NCBI GenBank assembly: GCA_023382385.1
Contig: JAHDVH010000001.1
Location: 124,001-188,000 of the forward strand
Length of the DNA stretch: 64,000 nt
Source of the DNA: a bacterium
Lineage (GTDB): Bacteria; Electryoneota; RPQS01
Reading direction: 5' to 3'
The notes under the pieces are model-generated. The model made no database searches. It was given only the letters and a program-made list of their open reading frames with translations, and was not told where the DNA came from. Both the position numbers and the translations under genes were made by a program. Shown here piece after piece: positions 9,927 through 19,636 of this stretch (its first letter is position 1; every line of letters starts with the position of its first letter).

Positions 9927-10966
9927 TACGCTTCGCTGCACCGCACTTTCTCTGGCTGCTATTGTTTGTTCCGGTTCTTGGCGCTTTCTGGTCCTTCGTA
10001 CTTCTTCGCGCTCGATCAAAGATGCATTCAATCATCCCTGAACCCCTGCTTTCCCGAGTAGCATATGGCCGGAGTAGCGCGCGAAAGTGGATGAGAATGG
10101 GCCTATGGTTGACTGCAGCGATTCTACTCTTGCTGGCTCTTGCACGCCCGCAAATCGGAACAAAACTCGAGGAAGTAAAACGCGAGGGCGTGGATGTCAT
10201 GATTGCTATTGACCTTTCCAACAGCATGCTCTGCGAGGATTATGCTCCATCGAGGTTAGAGAGTGCAAAGTACTCAATCCAGAAGTTCATTAACGGTCTG
10301 AAAGGCGACCGCGTCGGCTTAATTGCGTTCGCAGGGGCTGCAATCTATCATTGCCCACTAACGACGGACTATGGAGCTGCTAAACTCCTGACTCGGATTC
10401 TGAACACAGCAATCGTTCCCGAGCAGGGAACTGCACTTGCAGAAGCTATTCAAATGGCAATTCAGTCGTTCCAGAATGACGAGAAGTCGAAGAGCAGGGT
10501 TCTTGTGATCATAACCGACGGTGAAGACCATGAACCTGCAGCGATTGAAGCTGCGCAGGAGGCTCGCAATCAAGGCATCATTCTATACGCAATTGGAATG
10601 GGAACTCCGCAGGGAGCGCCAATCCCCTTGAAAGACACCACTGGCCGAAATGCCGGCTATAAGAAAGACGCACAAGGGCAAGTGATTATAACCCGTCTGA
10701 ATGAACAGCATTTGATGGAGCTAACCGACATTGGTGGCGGAGAGTATGTGAGGGCCACTCCTGGCGGGAAGGAGCTTGATCGGATTTGGGATGATCTTAG
10801 CAGGATGGAGAAGACTGAGTTTGGCCAAATGCAGTTCACAGCTTATGAGGATCGTTATGCATTCTTCGTGTTTCCTGCATTTCTCTTATTGCTGCTTGAA
10901 CTCCTGATTGGTGAGCGCGCGGGTCAGTTTGCAGGTTTTGGCAGTCTAAGGAGGGCAAGATCGTGA
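9923..10966 (+). CDS. batB: BatB, VWA-domain inner-membrane protein
   Basis: BatB (347 residues) is a paralogue of BatA. It has two N-terminal membrane helices, a VWA domain with intact MIDAS Asp97-x-Ser99-x-Ser101 (AIDLSNSM), ITDGEDHE in the second metal loop, and a C-terminal helix near residues 315-330. It should face the periplasm or membrane beside BatA. The ATG at 9923 overlaps the batA stop (ATGA). The gene ends in a GTGA overlap with batC. Confidence 0.94.
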   Translation: MIRFAAPHFLWLLLFVPVLGAFWSFVLLRARSKMHSIIPEPLLSRVAYGRSSARKWMRMGLWLTAAILLLLALARPQIGTKLEEVKREGVDVMIAIDLSNSMLCEDYAPSRLESAKYSIQKFINGLKGDRVGLIAFAGAAIYHCPLTTDYGAAKLLTRILNTAIVPEQGTALAEAIQMAIQSFQNDEKSKSRVLVIITDGEDHEPAAIEAAQEARNQGIILYAIGMGTPQGAPIPLKDTTGRNAGYKKDAQGQVIITRLNEQHLMELTDIGGGEYVRATPGGKELDRIWDDLSRMEKTEFGQMQFTAYEDRYAFFVFPAFLLLLLELLIGERAGQFAGFGSLRRARS

Positions 10967-11721
10967 AAGCACTCATCGTCTTGATATGGGCTGCTACTGC
11001 GTTCGGGGCGCTACCGTCAACAGAGGTCAAAAAAGGAAATGATGCGGCGAAGGCTAGAATGTTGGATGAGGCGCAGTATCACTATGTGAAAGCGCTTGAG
11101 AACGAGGCCGACACCGCCGTGGTCATGTACAATCTTGGTAACGCATTGTTTGATGCAGGCGAATTCGAGCGCGCGCAACAACTCTACAGCGCCGCAATTG
11201 ATACAATTAAAGGGCGCAGCATGCTCTCGAGCACCCTTTATAACATGGGAACCGCGAGTATTCTTGCACAAGACTATGATAAGGCGATAGGCGCTTTAGT
11301 TGAAACACTTCGTCAGAATCCGGCCGATCAGGACGCGAAGGTAAATCTCGAACTTGCACTACGTTTGAAACGAGAACAAGAGCAGCAGCAAGACCAGAAC
11401 CAGCAGGAAGAGAATCAACAACGAGATCAGAGTCAGGACAAAAATCAGGAGCAGAAACAAGACCAGAATGGGCAGCAACAAGAGCAGTCCGAAAAGCAAG
11501 AGGATAGTCAACAAGAACAGCAGCAGCAACAACCAGGTTCGCAAGAGAACCAGCAAGGCGATTCAACAGAAGCACAGCAAAGCCGGCCACAGCCACAGCA
11601 GATGACTAAGGAAGAGGCCGAGCAGCTTCTCAATGCGCTGCTGCAGAGCGAACAAAAGACGTTGGAAGAGGTTCGCAAGGCGAAAGCTGTCTCGAAGAAG
11701 AAGAAAGAGCGAGATTGGTGA
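10963..11721 (+). CDS. batC: BatC, TPR protein with a long Gln/Glu-rich low-complexity region
   Basis: This 252-residue protein has a signal peptide (about 1-16), TPR repeats to about residue 125, then roughly 80 residues dominated by Gln, Glu, Asn and Asp (encoded by about 11380-11605), and a short conserved tail with KEEAEQLLNALLQSE. BatC proteins are periplasmic TPR partners of BatA and BatB, and an acidic or Gln-rich tail before the C-terminal helix is common among them; here it is unusually pure. The GTG start overlaps the batB stop. Confidence 0.9.
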   Translation: MKALIVLIWAATAFGALPSTEVKKGNDAAKARMLDEAQYHYVKALENEADTAVVMYNLGNALFDAGEFERAQQLYSAAIDTIKGRSMLSSTLYNMGTASILAQDYDKAIGALVETLRQNPADQDAKVNLELALRLKREQEQQQDQNQQEENQQRDQSQDKNQEQKQDQNGQQQEQSEKQEDSQQEQQQQQPGSQENQQGDSTEAQQSRPQPQQMTKEEAEQLLNALLQSEQKTLEEVRKAKAVSKKKKERDW

Positions 11722-13487
11722 TGATCCGATTTCTTATCTTTGTGCTTTTGGCTTCACAGTCTGCCATGGCTCAGTACAGCTTCCAGGCAAAACCGAGTCG
11801 AACGTCTGTGCCCGTTAATGAACCATTTGAAGTGACATTCACCTTCGAAGGCGCAGCATCTGGTCTGCCGACACCTCAGCCCAAACAATTGACAAACTTA
11901 AGTCTTATTGGGGGGCCGTCCACATCAACCCAAACGAGCATAATCAACGGCCGTGTGTCATCGTCAAAGAGTTTCACCTATATATTGCAAGGAACTGCAC
12001 CTGGTCCTGCGGTTCTTGGAGCTGTAGAAATCGTCTACCAGGGCAAGAGGTATTCCACCTCGCCGTTGACCATATCGATAGTGGCAGCTGGGGAGCGCAC
12101 GGGAAATGAGCGCCAGGAGGTGTTCATTCAAGTGATACCAGACAAGAGAGATGCTTACATAGGGGAACAGATCGTCCTGACTTACAAGATGTACTTCTCT
12201 ACAAGCATCTTTGCGCCCGAGATCAAAGAGCTGCCCAAAGCCACTGGCTTCTGGACCGAGGAGTTTGAGTTGCCTAATCAACTCGTTCCTCGAGATGAAA
12301 TTGTGGATGGTATGAGTTACAAGTCGATCGTCTTTCGCAAAGTCGCATTGTTTGCAACAACGGCCGGTGAGTTGACGGTTGATCCGCTCACCGCAGTCGT
12401 ACAGGTAGAGAGGCGACAGGCATCACGACGAGGGCGCGATCCCTTTATGGATGATCCATTCTTTAGCCTTGGGCGACGACGAGAATCAGTGCAAGTCTCA
12501 TCACGTGCTTTGAAGCTCAATATCAAGCCACTGCCGGATGGAAGGCCGCTCGGCGAAGTCGCAGTAGGCAGGTTCACTGCGACGGCACGGGTCGACAAAC
12601 AACGAGTCGCGTCAAATGATGCAATAACGCTGACCGTGCAGATACGCGGAACTGGCAATATCCGAACACTTCCAGTGCCTAAGATCAGTTTCCCGCCTGA
12701 TTTTGAAACATTTGAACCCAGATCAACGGACCAGATAAAGCGTGGTCCGGACCGGATCTCCGGAACCAAGACTCTGGAGTACGTACTGATCCCAAGGGCT
12801 GCCGGTGTGCAAACAATTCCGTCTTTAAGTTATACTTTCTTTGATCCGCAGACCAAACAGTTTGAGATAGCCGAAACTGAACCACTGTCTATCGAAGTTG
12901 AGCGAGGTCGCAGTAGTGATGGCTCAATGCCATTCGAGACGAAGCGTGAAGTGCGTTCCATTGGGCAGGATATTGCCTTTGCGAAGTCTGATCAGGGGAA
13001 GCTTGTTAAGACTGGAGCACTTCCGCATCAGAGTGCGGGATTTTGGATTGCGATTTCCATTCCGTGGTTCGCTTTGGCCGGATTTGCCGTATTTACGCGC
13101 CGTAGTGCTGTGCTAAGTCGGACCATTCCTGTTCGCCGCAGACGCGTGCTTCGTAACTCAAGACGCATGATAGACCAGGCTGAAAAGCTGGTGGGTGCCG
13201 GCAATGTTGAAGATGCGACTCGTCTGTTGATTCAGAGTGTGCAGATAATCCTCACGGAATGGACTGGTCTTGCTGCGTCGACTCACACTACAAGCGACTG
13301 GGAAGAGCAGTGGTTGTCGAAAGGGCAGAGCTTCGATCAATGGCAATCCTTGCGTAGCGCTTTGGATATCAGCGAGCGTGCGCGTTATGCAGGAGGGAGG
13401 CCTTCCACAGCAGATGTTTCTGCGTCGCTTAAGAGTGTGGAGAGTGTTATTGCTCAACTTGGCAACGAAGTCGAGGTCAGGTCGTGA
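11721..13487 (+). CDS. batD: BatD, large periplasmic beta-domain protein with C-terminal membrane anchor
   Basis: The 588-residue product has a signal peptide cut near AMA-QY (residue 17), repeated immunoglobulin-like beta domains over about 400 residues (the BatD / oxygen tolerance family), a transmembrane helix at about 438-458, and a cytoplasmic C-terminal tail of about 130 residues. BatD is the large scaffold of the Bat complex in the periplasm. The ATG at 11721 overlaps the batC stop by one base (TGATG); TTG and GTG codons just upstream in frame are less likely. Confidence 0.92.
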   Translation: MIRFLIFVLLASQSAMAQYSFQAKPSRTSVPVNEPFEVTFTFEGAASGLPTPQPKQLTNLSLIGGPSTSTQTSIINGRVSSSKSFTYILQGTAPGPAVLGAVEIVYQGKRYSTSPLTISIVAAGERTGNERQEVFIQVIPDKRDAYIGEQIVLTYKMYFSTSIFAPEIKELPKATGFWTEEFELPNQLVPRDEIVDGMSYKSIVFRKVALFATTAGELTVDPLTAVVQVERRQASRRGRDPFMDDPFFSLGRRRESVQVSSRALKLNIKPLPDGRPLGEVAVGRFTATARVDKQRVASNDAITLTVQIRGTGNIRTLPVPKISFPPDFETFEPRSTDQIKRGPDRISGTKTLEYVLIPRAAGVQTIPSLSYTFFDPQTKQFEIAETEPLSIEVERGRSSDGSMPFETKREVRSIGQDIAFAKSDQGKLVKTGALPHQSAGFWIAISIPWFALAGFAVFTRRSAVLSRTIPVRRRRVLRNSRRMIDQAEKLVGAGNVEDATRLLIQSVQIILTEWTGLAASTHTTSDWEEQWLSKGQSFDQWQSLRSALDISERARYAGGRPSTADVSASLKSVESVIAQLGNEVEVRS

Positions 13488-14227
13488 GGAGTGTCATTGT
13501 ACTTCTATTCAATCTGTTCACGGCATTCGGTGTGGCGCTTGGAAATGCGTCTTTCGATGCGGGACTTGCCGCGTACCAAGACGGCAAGTGGGAAGCAGCC
13601 ATTCAGCATTGGCAGAGAATTGTGGATAGTGGTGAGAGCAGCGGTGCGCTCGAATACAATTTGGGGAACGCCCACTTTCGATTGGGGAACTTGCCACAGG
13701 CAATATTGCATTACGAACGCGCATTGAGATATCAACCGTTCGATCGCGACACGCAACATAACCTAATACTCGCCAACCGTGGGATAATCGATCAGATCAC
13801 GCCCTTGCCTCGCCTCGGAATTTGGCACTATGCGGACCGCATCCGTGATGCACTATCACCGGGTTGGCTGCTAAACGCGTTGTTGATTCTGAATCTGGTA
13901 ACTGCGGTCTTGTTTGGTGGCTACTTACTGGGGTCTGGATCCTTGCGCGCGTGGTCTCTGCGTGGAGCGATTACGGTGCTGGTTTTGCTTGGAGTAGGTG
14001 GCGCATGGTACGTGTGGAGGAGTAGCGCAGTGACGGTTGCGCAGGCGATAGTGATGGCCGAGAAAGTCGATATCTATTCTAGCCCTTCGGAAGTGTCGAC
14101 GCCATTGTTTGCGTTGCACGAGGGCACAAAAGTTACACTTGGCGAAGAACTTTCGAGTTGGGTTGAAGTCGTCCTTGCTGACGGCCGCAAAGGCTGGATG
14201 CCTCGCGAATATGCAGAAAAGATTTAG
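13484..14227 (+). CDS. batE: BatE, TPR plus SH3-like membrane protein
   Basis: BatE has 247 residues: a signal-like N-terminus, two or three TPR units (about 20-100), two transmembrane helices (about 130-150 and 160-178) and a C-terminal bacterial SH3 domain (about 185-245, ending GRKGWMPREYAEKI). This TPR-TM-SH3 order is typical of BatE. The GTG start overlaps the batD stop. Its last 17 bases overlap the following lipoprotein gene. Confidence 0.9.
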   Translation: MRSVIVLLFNLFTAFGVALGNASFDAGLAAYQDGKWEAAIQHWQRIVDSGESSGALEYNLGNAHFRLGNLPQAILHYERALRYQPFDRDTQHNLILANRGIIDQITPLPRLGIWHYADRIRDALSPGWLLNALLILNLVTAVLFGGYLLGSGSLRAWSLRGAITVLVLLGVGGAWYVWRSSAVTVAQAIVMAEKVDIYSSPSEVSTPLFALHEGTKVTLGEELSSWVEVVLADGRKGWMPREYAEKI

Positions 14228-14780
14228 ATACGCAATAGTTCTCGCAATCATGCCTGGAGTCTTGTCTTCGTGTGCTGGATTCAGTCCTTTCGCTTCCCGA
14301 AAGGGAGTTGCAGAACAGGACACAGACAGTGTTGCTAAAGACTCATTGCTGGTTGACCCATGGTCACTTGGTCCCGACGTATTCAAATCAAATGCGGACT
14401 CGGCGGAGGTGAACGAATCGCTCCCTACAAAAGCCGAAGTCATGGATCCGAATGGCCAAGCTCCATTGTCGGTCAACGACTCACTTTCAGCGTTTCAAGA
14501 GACGCCGGAGATTGAGCTACTGGTGCAGCCAGTTCAATCCGCTGTTGTCTTCGGCTATGCACTCGAGATTGGTGCGTACCTTGATCGAGCCAAAGCAACG
14601 ACTACGGCAGCGCGAGCCTCTACGTCAATAGGCTTGCCCGGCACACTAAAATTTGAGAACCCTTATTATAGAGTACGTTTGGGGGAAGTGGCAACCCGCG
14701 CCGAAGCAGATTCTCTCTATCGAGTCGCTATGACGAGAGGCTACCACGATGCGTCCATAGTGGTGATTGAATTACGATAG
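14211..14780 (+). CDS. Lipoprotein with C-terminal SPOR-like domain
   Basis: From the ATG at 14211 the product has 189 residues, with a lipoprotein signal peptide ending LSSC (Cys21). A low-complexity acidic linker follows. The last about 75 residues (YALEIGAYLDRAKATTT to the end, with PYYRVRLGEVATRAEADSLYR) match the shape of a SPOR domain, which binds denuded septal peptidoglycan. The start lies inside batE; a longer reading from 14109 lacks a signal peptide. It is the last gene of the Bat transcript and could tie the complex to the cell wall, which is inference. Confidence 0.8.
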   Translation: MQKRFRYAIVLAIMPGVLSSCAGFSPFASRKGVAEQDTDSVAKDSLLVDPWSLGPDVFKSNADSAEVNESLPTKAEVMDPNGQAPLSVNDSLSAFQETPEIELLVQPVQSAVVFGYALEIGAYLDRAKATTTAARASTSIGLPGTLKFENPYYRVRLGEVATRAEADSLYRVAMTRGYHDASIVVIELR

Positions 14781-14808
14781 ATCACGTGATTGACATTCGG
14801 GGATAAGC

Positions 14809-14837
14809 TTGACAATTCCTCGGATATTCCTTATTTT
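14809..14837 (+). promoter_or_regulatory. Promoter of the glycosylation cluster
   Basis: A consensus TTGACA (14809-14814) is followed after 17 bases by TATTTT (14832-14837), about 28 bases before the glycosyltransferase ATG. It sits in the only gap between the Bat operon and the next genes. Confidence 0.6.
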
Positions 14838-14864
14838 CTTATATTTCCCGCCTAACGGGGGCCG

Positions 14865-15908
14865 ATGCCGCCTCGCCCACTGGTCAGCATCATTATTCTA
14901 AATTACAATGGTTTAGAGTTTCTTCCAAGGTGCTTGGACTCTCTGTCGCGCACGGAATACCACCCTTTTGAGATTATTGTGGCCGACAACGGCTCTACTG
15001 ATGGAAGCCTTGACCTCTTGCGCGGCAGCTATCCAGATGTTCAGATCCTAGAGTTGGAAGAGAATTGGGGTTATAGTGGGGCGTATAATCGAACAGTCCC
15101 GCAGTCTAATGGTAAGTATTGTGTTCTTTTGAACTTTGATGTTGAGGTCGAGCCAGATTGGCTGAGTCCAGCAGTCGACCTCATGGAGTCTGATCCGCGC
15201 ATTGGAGCTGTTCAGCCGAAACTGAAGGCCTATCAAGATCACTCAAAGTTCGAGTATTCAGGCGGCTCGGGTGGATTCATTGACGCGTACGGTTTTCCTT
15301 TCGTTCGAGGACGTTTGTTCCACACGACCGAGGAAGACCATGGCCAGTACGACGATATCCATGAAGTCTTCTGGGCCACTGGAGCTGCCCTTATCGTTCG
15401 GCGAGATTGCTTCGTTGAAGCAGGAGGATTGGACGAGGACTTCTTCATGCACATGGAGGAGTTGGACTTTTGTTGGCGATTGTGGTTGACCGGATTCAAA
15501 GTTGCAGTGGCTCCGGCAGGGACTGTCTATCATTGGGCGGGTGCTGCCTTGTCAGCGAATAGAATTCGGAAGATGTATTTGAACCACCGCAATAGCCTTG
15601 CGATGATGATAAAGAATTATGGGACCGCCCGATTGCTGAAACGCCTGCCTGTTCGGATCCTGCTCGACTGGCTTGCAGTATTGACTTCCCCCTTCCAGGG
15701 CGAGGCAAAAAGGGCAGTCGCGGTTTTGTGGGCGCACGCCTACATCCTTGTGAATACGCCGGCGATTTGGTCAAAGCGTCGCGCAGTGCAGCGAATGCGG
15801 CGACTCCGTGACGCACAGCTTGACCACGTGATTATTCCGATTAGCATAGTATATCGTTACTTTGTTAAGAAACAAACGACCTACAGTAAACTGAACCTGA
15901 GCCTGTGA
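14865..15908 (+). CDS. Glycosyltransferase family 2
   Basis: This 347-residue enzyme has the GT-A opening VSIIILNYNGLEFL, the nucleotide-binding ADNGSTDGS, a metal-site region LLNFDVEVEPDW near residue 95 and the acceptor-side MEELDFCWR near 195. The pattern is that of rhamnosyl- or related transferases (WcaA/RfbF type) acting on nucleotide sugars at the inner face of the membrane. Donor and acceptor are unknown. The stop codon overlaps the GTG start of the large DUF2723 gene, so the two are coupled. Confidence 0.9.
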   Translation: MPPRPLVSIIILNYNGLEFLPRCLDSLSRTEYHPFEIIVADNGSTDGSLDLLRGSYPDVQILELEENWGYSGAYNRTVPQSNGKYCVLLNFDVEVEPDWLSPAVDLMESDPRIGAVQPKLKAYQDHSKFEYSGGSGGFIDAYGFPFVRGRLFHTTEEDHGQYDDIHEVFWATGAALIVRRDCFVEAGGLDEDFFMHMEELDFCWRLWLTGFKVAVAPAGTVYHWAGAALSANRIRKMYLNHRNSLAMMIKNYGTARLLKRLPVRILLDWLAVLTSPFQGEAKRAVAVLWAHAYILVNTPAIWSKRRAVQRMRRLRDAQLDHVIIPISIVYRYFVKKQTTYSKLNLSL

Positions 15909-18832
15909 AATTTAGCATTAAATGGTGGTGTGCTGCCGCGGTTTTCTCGGTTTCCCTCATTGTCTACTCTTTGACGATGGCAGATACCGTATCATTTTGG
16001 GATTGTGGTGAGTTTGCTGCCTGTTCGTATACACTTTCAGTCCCCCACCCGCCAGGCTCGCCGCTATTCTTGCTCGTCGGCCGCGTCTTTTCAATTCTTC
16101 CTGTATCGCCTGACATAGCTGTCCGAGTGACGTGGATGTCGGTGCTATCGAGCGCGATCGCTGTGCTCTTGCTCTTCTTGATCATTGTTCGACTTCTGCG
16201 CCATTTGCGCGGGATGGAAGAGACTGTAACCGACAAGATAATAGTTTACGGTTCGGCTGCAGTAGGTGCGCTCACTCTGTCTTTTTCGTATTCGATGTGG
16301 TTTAACGCCGTCGAGTCGGAAGTTTATGCTATGAGCCAGCTTCTGACACATTTGGTTGTATGGCTAATACTGGTCTGGCACGAAAAGGCTGATGAGCCAG
16401 GTAACGAACGCTGGCTGCTTCTCATTGCGTATGTTATCGGATTGGCGACCGGCGTGCACTTGTTGATGATTCTGGCCATTCCTGCGATTGCCTTGGTCAT
16501 CTACTTCCGTCGCCGGACTTTTGAGATGAAGAGCTTCGTCGGCATGATTGCCTCGACGGGCGTATTGTTTATCTTGGTGTATCCGGGCGTGGTGAAGTGG
16601 CTGCCAACTCTTGCAAGCAAGTTTGAGAGCCTCTTAGCGCCTTTTGCGGTCTTTGTTTTGCTTGCAGGAGCTTTCTGGTGGGCTGCAAAGAATAGACATG
16701 GCATCATCGGCACTGCCGTCGCAGGCCTACTGCTTGTGATTATAGGATACTCGAGCTATGCCATGATCTACATTCGCTCGGGACTTAATCCACCGATTGA
16801 TGAGAACGATCCTGAGACTCCTGCAGCCTTCCTGAGCTACCTAAACCGTGAGCAGTACGGTGACAGGGCAATGTTTCCTCGAGTGTGGAAGGGTAACCCG
16901 AATTACAAGAGCGAGTGGAACTTCTTCTGGGACTATCAGATCAATAAGATGTTCAACCGCTATTTACTGTGGCAGTTCGTTGGCAGGGAAGGTGCGCCGA
17001 AACACGAGTTTCAGGATGCTGGTGTTGAACCAGTCTACTCTCCGCTGACAGTCTTGTTCGGCCAGTCCAGCGGGATGGTTCGTTGGCTAGCCATACTGAC
17101 TTGTGCACCACTGTTGTTGGGACTCTTAGGCTTTTTCCATCAGTATGCTCGTGACAAGTCCGGTTGGCTGGTAGTAGCAACTCTCTTCTTTATGACGGGA
17201 TATGCCGTGATTCTTTACCTGAATCAGGATGACCCGCAACCGCGTGAACGTGACTATTCATACGTCGGTGCGTTCTTTGCGTTCTCGATTTGGATTGGCG
17301 TGGGTGCTATGGCGGCATTGGACTGGGTGGCGAAGAGGTTGAAAAATTCTAAGCAGGCTCTTGCCGGCGTGGTCGCTCTCCTTATTGTCCTCGCTCCGGG
17401 CATTTTGCTCGCACGCAACTATTCCATGAATGACCGCAGCGGTAGTTATGTCGCTTTCGACTACAGCTATAACATGCTTATGTCGTGCGAACCGAATGGC
17501 ATTATATTCACGAACGGTGACAACGACACATTTCCCGTATGGTATCTTCAGGAAGTAGAGGGAATTCGCAAGGATGTCCGGCTGGTCAACTTAAGTTTGT
17601 TGAATACAGGGTGGTACATTAAGCAGTTGCGGGACAGGGAGCCAAAGGTCCCGATCTCGTTTAACAACGCATATATTGACCGCTACATTGATGGGACGGA
17701 TGCGCAGGCACTGCTTTCTCGCTATTGGCCGACAGATAAGCGCCGCGTCGAGCTGAATACCCCACAGGGGCGCATGAGCTGGGATGTACCGGGCGCGATG
17801 TACATTCCCTATAAGCAAGGGGAACCTCGCGACCCAAATTTCTTGCGTGTACAGGATCAGATGATTCTGGATATCATGCGCACGAACTATGACCCGTCCA
17901 AGACTCCAACCCCCAAGTCGATCTACTTTGCCGTCACAGTGGCAAATTCGAATATGATCGGCTTGCGGGATTTTCTGACGATGGAGGGTCTCGTCTTCAG
18001 AGTTACTCCGGCCGGGACTCGAGGCATTGATGCAGAGCGGATAAAAACACATCTTCTGGAAACCTTCAAGGGGCGTTTCAGGGGTATTGCGGATCCTGGC
18101 GTTCATTTTGATGACAATGTCTCAAAACTGCTTCAGAATTACCGTTCTGCCTTCCTGCAGCTTGCATATTACTATCGTTCTCAGCCGGACCCGGTAGGTT
18201 TTGAACCGAGGAAGTTTGGGACGTTGGATGAGCAGATAGCCAACTTCGACCAGATGTCAAATCGTGATAAGGCACTCGCGATTATGAAGTATATGGATCG
18301 TGAGATCCCGGAGGAAGTTCGTCCGATCAGCAATATTGAATTGTCGCTGCAGATTGGGAGAATGTTCAGCGAGGTTGGCGATGACAATGAATTGCGACTT
18401 CGCCTCGATTGGGCTGAAGAACGCCGAGACCTTGATTTTGAATCGCGCATGCGGATCGCTGGAATGTACGCTGGCGCGATCGGAGATACGGCAAGGGCCG
18501 CTCAAATTGCCCGCGCAGCACTTGGGGAAACCCCGACTTCGGAACAGCTGTATCAGGCGGGCACGACACTCTATACGTCAGATGCACCTGGAATGGCGGT
18601 TGAGTTTTTCGAGCGGATGTTACAGCTTGATCCTCGGAACGGCCAGGCCATCGGCGGCTTGCTTCAGGCATACGACCGCTTGGGAAGGCTTGAGGATGCT
18701 GTGAAGCTGCTGGAGAGCTGGTTAGTCACAACCCCGAACGACGCGGGCGCACGTCGCAGATTGGAAGACTTGCGCGGCAAGTTAGCCGCTCGAGATAGCA
18801 AAGCCGCAGAAGCGGCAGAAACGCAAAATTAA
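15905..18832 (+). CDS. DUF2723 membrane glycosyltransferase-like protein (TMEM260-type) with C-terminal TPR
   Basis: This 975-residue polytopic protein begins with the DUF2723 signature: Trp32-Asp33-x-Gly35-Glu36 and later HPPGSPLF (48-55) in the first luminal loop. About a dozen hydrophobic helices fill the first 520 residues. A soluble region and TPR-like repeats (about 830-960) follow. Human TMEM260 of the same family is a GT-C protein O-mannosyltransferase, so a polyprenol-phosphate sugar-dependent transfer is a fair expectation, though untested for bacterial members. The GTG start overlaps the preceding GT2 gene, and a polyprenol-phosphate mannose synthase lies 1.3 kb downstream. Confidence 0.88.
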   Translation: MKFSIKWWCAAAVFSVSLIVYSLTMADTVSFWDCGEFAACSYTLSVPHPPGSPLFLLVGRVFSILPVSPDIAVRVTWMSVLSSAIAVLLLFLIIVRLLRHLRGMEETVTDKIIVYGSAAVGALTLSFSYSMWFNAVESEVYAMSQLLTHLVVWLILVWHEKADEPGNERWLLLIAYVIGLATGVHLLMILAIPAIALVIYFRRRTFEMKSFVGMIASTGVLFILVYPGVVKWLPTLASKFESLLAPFAVFVLLAGAFWWAAKNRHGIIGTAVAGLLLVIIGYSSYAMIYIRSGLNPPIDENDPETPAAFLSYLNREQYGDRAMFPRVWKGNPNYKSEWNFFWDYQINKMFNRYLLWQFVGREGAPKHEFQDAGVEPVYSPLTVLFGQSSGMVRWLAILTCAPLLLGLLGFFHQYARDKSGWLVVATLFFMTGYAVILYLNQDDPQPRERDYSYVGAFFAFSIWIGVGAMAALDWVAKRLKNSKQALAGVVALLIVLAPGILLARNYSMNDRSGSYVAFDYSYNMLMSCEPNGIIFTNGDNDTFPVWYLQEVEGIRKDVRLVNLSLLNTGWYIKQLRDREPKVPISFNNAYIDRYIDGTDAQALLSRYWPTDKRRVELNTPQGRMSWDVPGAMYIPYKQGEPRDPNFLRVQDQMILDIMRTNYDPSKTPTPKSIYFAVTVANSNMIGLRDFLTMEGLVFRVTPAGTRGIDAERIKTHLLETFKGRFRGIADPGVHFDDNVSKLLQNYRSAFLQLAYYYRSQPDPVGFEPRKFGTLDEQIANFDQMSNRDKALAIMKYMDREIPEEVRPISNIELSLQIGRMFSEVGDDNELRLRLDWAEERRDLDFESRMRIAGMYAGAIGDTARAAQIARAALGETPTSEQLYQAGTTLYTSDAPGMAVEFFERMLQLDPRNGQAIGGLLQAYDRLGRLEDAVKLLESWLVTTPNDAGARRRLEDLRGKLAARDSKAAEAAETQN

Positions 18833-18861
18833 CGCAATCTTTCGAACTTCGGAGGCAGAGT

Positions 18862-19611
18862 ATGTACCGACTTCTGGGAACCCTTTGTATTGCATCCTTG
18901 CTGACACTGTCGGTGACAACGACCAGTTTTGCCTATGAAAGCCCGCGCAAGTATGGCATTCAGATGGGCGGTGGTTTCGGAATCTATGACATGGGGGACA
19001 TTACCCTGGCAACGGACTATCTTTCTGCCCGTCGAGCGGGCAATACGACTACAACTGCCGATGCAGGGTTTATGGGCAACTTGGCGCTCATTTATCGACC
19101 GGCAAGACACCAAATGTGGGAGATTGGATTCAACCCACTGTTCGATGTTGAGAATCTTGTCGAGAATAGTGCAGGTGATTCGCTTACAACTGGGCAAATC
19201 CTCATGCACGCAAACGAGTTCTATGCGAAAGCCACAGTTGTCACTTATCCTTCAGAGCGCCTGAATTTGAACTTTGGAGTCGGACTTGCCTACTATAATT
19301 GTGAGATGCAGGTGCAAGACGAATTCTCGAGCAGATTCTACTATGATGCCGTTGGACGCGCATTCGGGCTGATCGGATCAGTCGGCTTAGAGCTTGGGTT
19401 GGCAGAGCGAGTCGGTCTCTATCTTGGTGCTGGCGGACGTTGGGCCAACGTGACAAACTTCTCGCATGAGTCTTCCGCAGGAGTCCGAAGCAGCGTACCC
19501 GTTCTGGGCGGCAGTCGCCCCTGGGAGGTGAATCTCTCAGGCGGATACGGACAACTCGGCCTCCGCTTCTATTTCGATAAGGTGACGCCGCCAATCGATT
19601 TCTCACGATAG
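18862..19611 (+). CDS. Outer-membrane beta-barrel protein
   Basis: The 249-residue product has a signal peptide (cleavage near SFA-YE, about residue 24) followed by alternating hydrophobic and polar strands with many Gly, Tyr and aromatic pairs, and it ends in a strand-like FSR tail. This is the look of a small OmpA/OmpW-like barrel. A strong GGAGG lies 6 bases before the ATG. It follows the DUF2723 gene by 29 bases and precedes a hairpin. I cannot name a specific function. Confidence 0.75.
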   Translation: MYRLLGTLCIASLLTLSVTTTSFAYESPRKYGIQMGGGFGIYDMGDITLATDYLSARRAGNTTTTADAGFMGNLALIYRPARHQMWEIGFNPLFDVENLVENSAGDSLTTGQILMHANEFYAKATVVTYPSERLNLNFGVGLAYYNCEMQVQDEFSSRFYYDAVGRAFGLIGSVGLELGLAERVGLYLGAGGRWANVTNFSHESSAGVRSSVPVLGGSRPWEVNLSGGYGQLGLRFYFDKVTPPIDFSR

Positions 19612-19636
19612 CTTTAAGCTTTTTCTTGGATACGAG

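Noticed and set aside
9682-10227. Minus-strand 181-residue frame
   Set aside because: It is antisense across the batA-batB junction; both sense genes have clear VWA domains in strict family order.
11359-11556. Leu-rich minus-strand frame of 65 residues that looks like a membrane peptide
   Set aside because: It is the antisense of the CAG/GAA-rich BatC segment; Leu and Phe codons arise by complementarity, and there is no start signal.
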